NCBI GenBank assembly: GCA_050256015.1
Contig: JBFWIL010000121.1
Location: 1-7,742, forward strand
DNA from: JBFWIL01 sp050256015
Lineage (GTDB): Bacteria; Bacteroidota; Bacteroidia; Bacteroidales; Prolixibacteraceae
Direction: 5' to 3'
Length of the DNA: 7,742 nt
Shown: in pieces, positions 6,370 to 7,742 of the stretch
Numbering within the stretch: position 1 is the first letter of the stretch
Layout: each line of letters begins with the position of its first letter
Notes under the pieces: model-generated
What the model was told of the DNA's origin: nothing
The model's input: only the letters and a program-made list of their open reading frames with translations
Database searches by the model: none
Translations under genes and position numbers: made by a program

Positions 6370-6906
6370 AGAAAAGAAAATGAATTTGATAAAGATGCTC
6401 TTAATAGCATGATAAAAGGAATTGAATTAAGAGGATTTATGGGAGGTGTTATTCTCAGGGGAGAAGGACATTCTAAACAGCTGACAGGTAAAATAGATTT
6501 ATTGAAATCTGAAACGGAGATGCGGTCAATGATAAGTAAACCAGAACATTCACTCCTTAAAGAATTTGCGGATGCTGATTCTGTGAAAATTAGTGACAAC
6601 CTCCATTTTGGGGCTATGCTAATATGGAATGAGCCAAACTTTTCTCAATATTCATTTGACTTGGTTGCTCTCATAAATGGTACTTTTCAAGTTGGTAGAC
6701 TATCAAGCTTTAATGGTTTTGGAACAACTGAGTGGGCTGAAGCGAGAAAAAAGTATAAGCTTCGGAGTATTATCTTTGAAGGGAGTTTTTGCGGCATGCA
6801 GTACCTAGAATTACCAGAAATATCACCCTGGATTAGGACACTTTATATTTCTAAATTTATATCAAAAAATACCTTTAAAGTTTATTTTTATGTAACTCAA
6901 ATGTAA
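6343..6906 (+). pseudogene. Unrecognised AT-rich gene, probably 5'-truncated
   Basis: The open frame starts after a TAG at 6340-6342. From about 6361 it reads KVIRKENEFDKDALNSMIKG, a plausible helix. The first in-frame ATG is 6409 (165 aa from there), but convincing sequence continues upstream of it, up to the point where the opposite strand becomes sigma factor. The natural N-terminus therefore appears to have been lost at that junction. Later landmarks are GFMGGVILRGEG, WNEPNFSQYSFDLVALING, a basic segment WAEARKKYKLR, and an aromatic C-terminus (TFKVYFYVTQM) ending at 6906. No signal peptide, transmembrane segment or catalytic motif is recognised; it looks like an alpha/beta soluble protein. 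Translation from 6409 remains possible, so it may still be expressed. AT-rich codons contrast with the genes left of 5775. Confidence 0.5.
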
Positions 6907-6945
6907 TAATTTCACTTTAAAGTTATATATTTGTTGTTGACAATC

Positions 6946-6953
6946 TATCTTTG
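6946..6953 (+). promoter_or_regulatory. -7 promoter element of the MqsR-like gene
   Basis: TATCTTTG is an exact TAnnTTTG match. A TTTG at 6930-6933 is only 12 nt upstream, shorter than the usual spacing. Its position inside the region that would be translated from the TTG at 6931 argues that translation starts downstream, after about 6960. Confidence 0.45.
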
Positions 6954-6960
6954 TAAAAGT

Positions 6961-7224
6961 ATTACAATTGTATCGAAACATGAAGTAGAGAGCTACTTAA
7001 AGAGACTAAAGGAGAAAATTAAAATTTTCGGTATATTATTATTGGATGATCGAGGTAAGAATCAACAAACATTATTTGATCTTGAGATCTCGCCCAATAA
7101 GCGCAGGGAAGTAATTAATTCTTTAAAAGCTGAAGACTATTCAGAAGGACCTTTAAAAGAGAAAATGCGTGGCATATTGCCTATGTGGGTATTTGGCAAA
7201 GAAGTAAGAAAAAGAGAGATTTAA
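6961..7224 (+). pseudogene. MqsR-like toxin, 3'-truncated and with no clear start codon
   Basis: The frame reads SKHEVESYLKRLKEKIKIFG, ILLLDDRGKNQQTLFDLEIS, PNKRREVINSLKAEDYSEGP and PMWVFGKEVRKREI, then TAA. The order (short N-terminal helix, D-L-x-I/L-x-x-x-x-R...V-I-x-S-L-x-x-x-D-Y, W-V-F-G-K-x-V...E-I) resembles MqsR-type RelE-fold mRNA interferases as kept in Bacteroidota. In E. coli MqsR the corresponding tract is followed by a YLKI strand and a C-terminal S-F-K/H strand. Here the stop falls exactly where Y-I-K-I would follow, so the last strands of the fold are missing and toxicity is unlikely. No in-frame ATG, GTG or TTG exists between the -7 element and SKHEVES; the only ATG nearby (6979) is out of frame and stops after two codons. 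The antitoxin, which follows the toxin in mqsRA, is absent. The family call is from memory. Confidence 0.45.
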
Positions 7225-7300
7225 CTTTTTCCAGGTTGTCACGGATAAACCTCGTTTCTGCGGCAGTTTTCTCCAAAAAGCTCCTGCTGGAATTATACAT
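7181..7300 (-). pseudogene. AbiEii-type nucleotidyltransferase toxin, only first ~26 codons remain
   Basis: A 39-codon frame read leftward from ATG 7298-7300: MYNSSRSFLEKTAAETRFIR, then DNLEKV. This fits the N-terminus of AbiEii/AbiGii toxins, where an L-E-K/A-A-x-E..F..DNLEKV..L segment precedes the nucleotidyltransferase core. The ATG overlaps the stop of the AbiEi-like gene by 8 nt, exactly the coupled arrangement expected of abiEi-abiEii. After about position 7222 the frame becomes antisense of the MqsR-like gene and stops at 7181-7183. The G-G-T-x-L and D-x-D catalytic motifs are therefore gone and the toxin is dead. Confidence 0.5.
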
Positions 7301-7742
7301 ACGGATTTTCTCCCTGGTCTAAAAATGAAAGAATATTTTGAGGTGCACATAACCTCCATTCTTTAAAATAAGAATTTGATTCGTGGGTATCAGTCAAATA
7401 ACGTGTGCTTTTCCCAATTTTTGATTTGCATGATTCAAAAAAGGCATCACTCAGTCTCATCTCTTTTTGAAAATAGCGAAGAATAAATCCTGTTTTCTGA
7501 TAAAGAATCTGTTTGTTAAAATAACGGAGATAGTCCAATAATTTGCTTTCATTAATATAGGTAATTATAGCCAAACATTCAACCAGCTCTTCCAGTCCTC
7601 CGCTTAAATCGATACGGTTGATACAATCCACGACAGTACGTTCCAAATCCGTCACCCTGATAAGTGAATCCGTTATGGAAGATACAACACCTATATCTGA
7701 TATCTAAGTACAAAATGAAAAACTAATCCCTTCGTAATCAAA
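7293..7742 (-). pseudogene. AbiEi-type antitoxin, amber codon inside, 5' end outside window
   Basis: Antitoxin of a type IV (AbiE) toxin-antitoxin pair: a transcriptional autoregulator that counteracts the AbiEii nucleotidyltransferase. The part present is the C-terminal antitoxin domain. It has the signature VTDLERTVVDCI followed by DLSGGLEELVECL, a helical stretch (KLLDYLRYFNKQILYQKTGF), and the family ending W-R-L-C-A-P-x-N-I-L-S-F-L-D-Q-G-x-N-x-x-V at the stop 7293-7295. Upstream the frame continues as ISDIGVVSSITDSLIR, is interrupted by TAG at 7704-7706, and goes on as FDYEGISFSFCT to the right edge. The amber codon thus sits inside otherwise family-like sequence. The GTG at 7653-7655 could start a C-terminal domain alone, but such a protein would lack the N-terminal winged helix. 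The downstream AbiEii is truncated, so selection on the antitoxin is probably relaxed. Confidence 0.6.

Noticed and set aside
7230..7237. TCCAGGTT, matching 8 nt of the tRNA-Gln T arm, as a possible att repeat
   Set aside because: Similarity stops after 8 nt and the flanking bases differ; this is too short to separate from chance.
7153..7359. 68-codon minus-strand frame
   Set aside because: It is the wrong frame over the AbiEi end, the AbiEii start and the MqsR-like gene; the frame starting at 7300 has the family-like sequence.
1..7742. CRISPR array, insertion sequence, integrase or replication origin
   Set aside because: No regularly spaced repeats, transposase or recombinase motifs, terminal inverted repeats with target duplications, or origin-like iterons were found on either strand.

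Overview
The window looks like a chromosomal stretch from a Bacteroidota bacterium, probably a Bacteroidales/Marinilabiliales-type anaerobe. The clues are the protein families, weak or absent Shine-Dalgarno sequences, several sites resembling the Bacteroidota -7 promoter element (TAnnTTTG), and tRNA genes without an encoded CCA end. No database search was possible, so the taxonomic call is inference.

Left part (1-5774) is ordinary chromosome of moderate GC (33 of 60 bases are G/C in line 3601-3660). It holds: the 3' part of a PAS-PAS-GAF sensor histidine kinase (+, open at the left edge); a Tpx-type thiol peroxidase (-); a two-gene operon (+) of an LpxH-like calcineurin-type phosphoesterase and a MurG/GT28-like glycosyltransferase, 2 nt apart and probably involved in envelope glycolipid metabolism; a YhcH/YjgK/YiaL-family protein (-) whose 3' end overlaps the glycosyltransferase by 23 nt; an unannotated 57-codon frame just upstream of it (-); and a small four-segment membrane protein (+).

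Middle (5775-6189) is a tRNA unit. A likely terminator of the membrane-protein gene is followed by a perfect -7 element, two tandem glutamine tRNAs with anticodons TTG and CTG, and a strong intrinsic terminator.

Right part (6151-7742) is clearly more AT-rich (9 of 60 G/C in line 6841-6900) and is a patchwork of gene remnants beside the tRNAs. In order it holds: the C-terminal (region 4) piece of a sigma factor (-), cut at its 5' side and joined head to head with an unrecognised 5'-truncated plus-strand gene; an MqsR-like toxin gene (+) that stops where the family's C-terminal strand should begin; and, meeting it tail to tail, the first ~26 codons of an AbiEii-type toxin (-). That toxin start overlaps the end of an AbiEi-type antitoxin gene (-), which carries an in-frame amber codon and runs off the right edge. 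The simplest reading is that two toxin-antitoxin modules in convergent orientation were fused by a deletion that removed the 3' ends of both toxins, leaving a decayed defence/TA island next to a tRNA locus. No intact new system is visible. The most interesting content is this pair of junctions, the unknown 6343-6906 protein, and the small frame upstream of yhcH.
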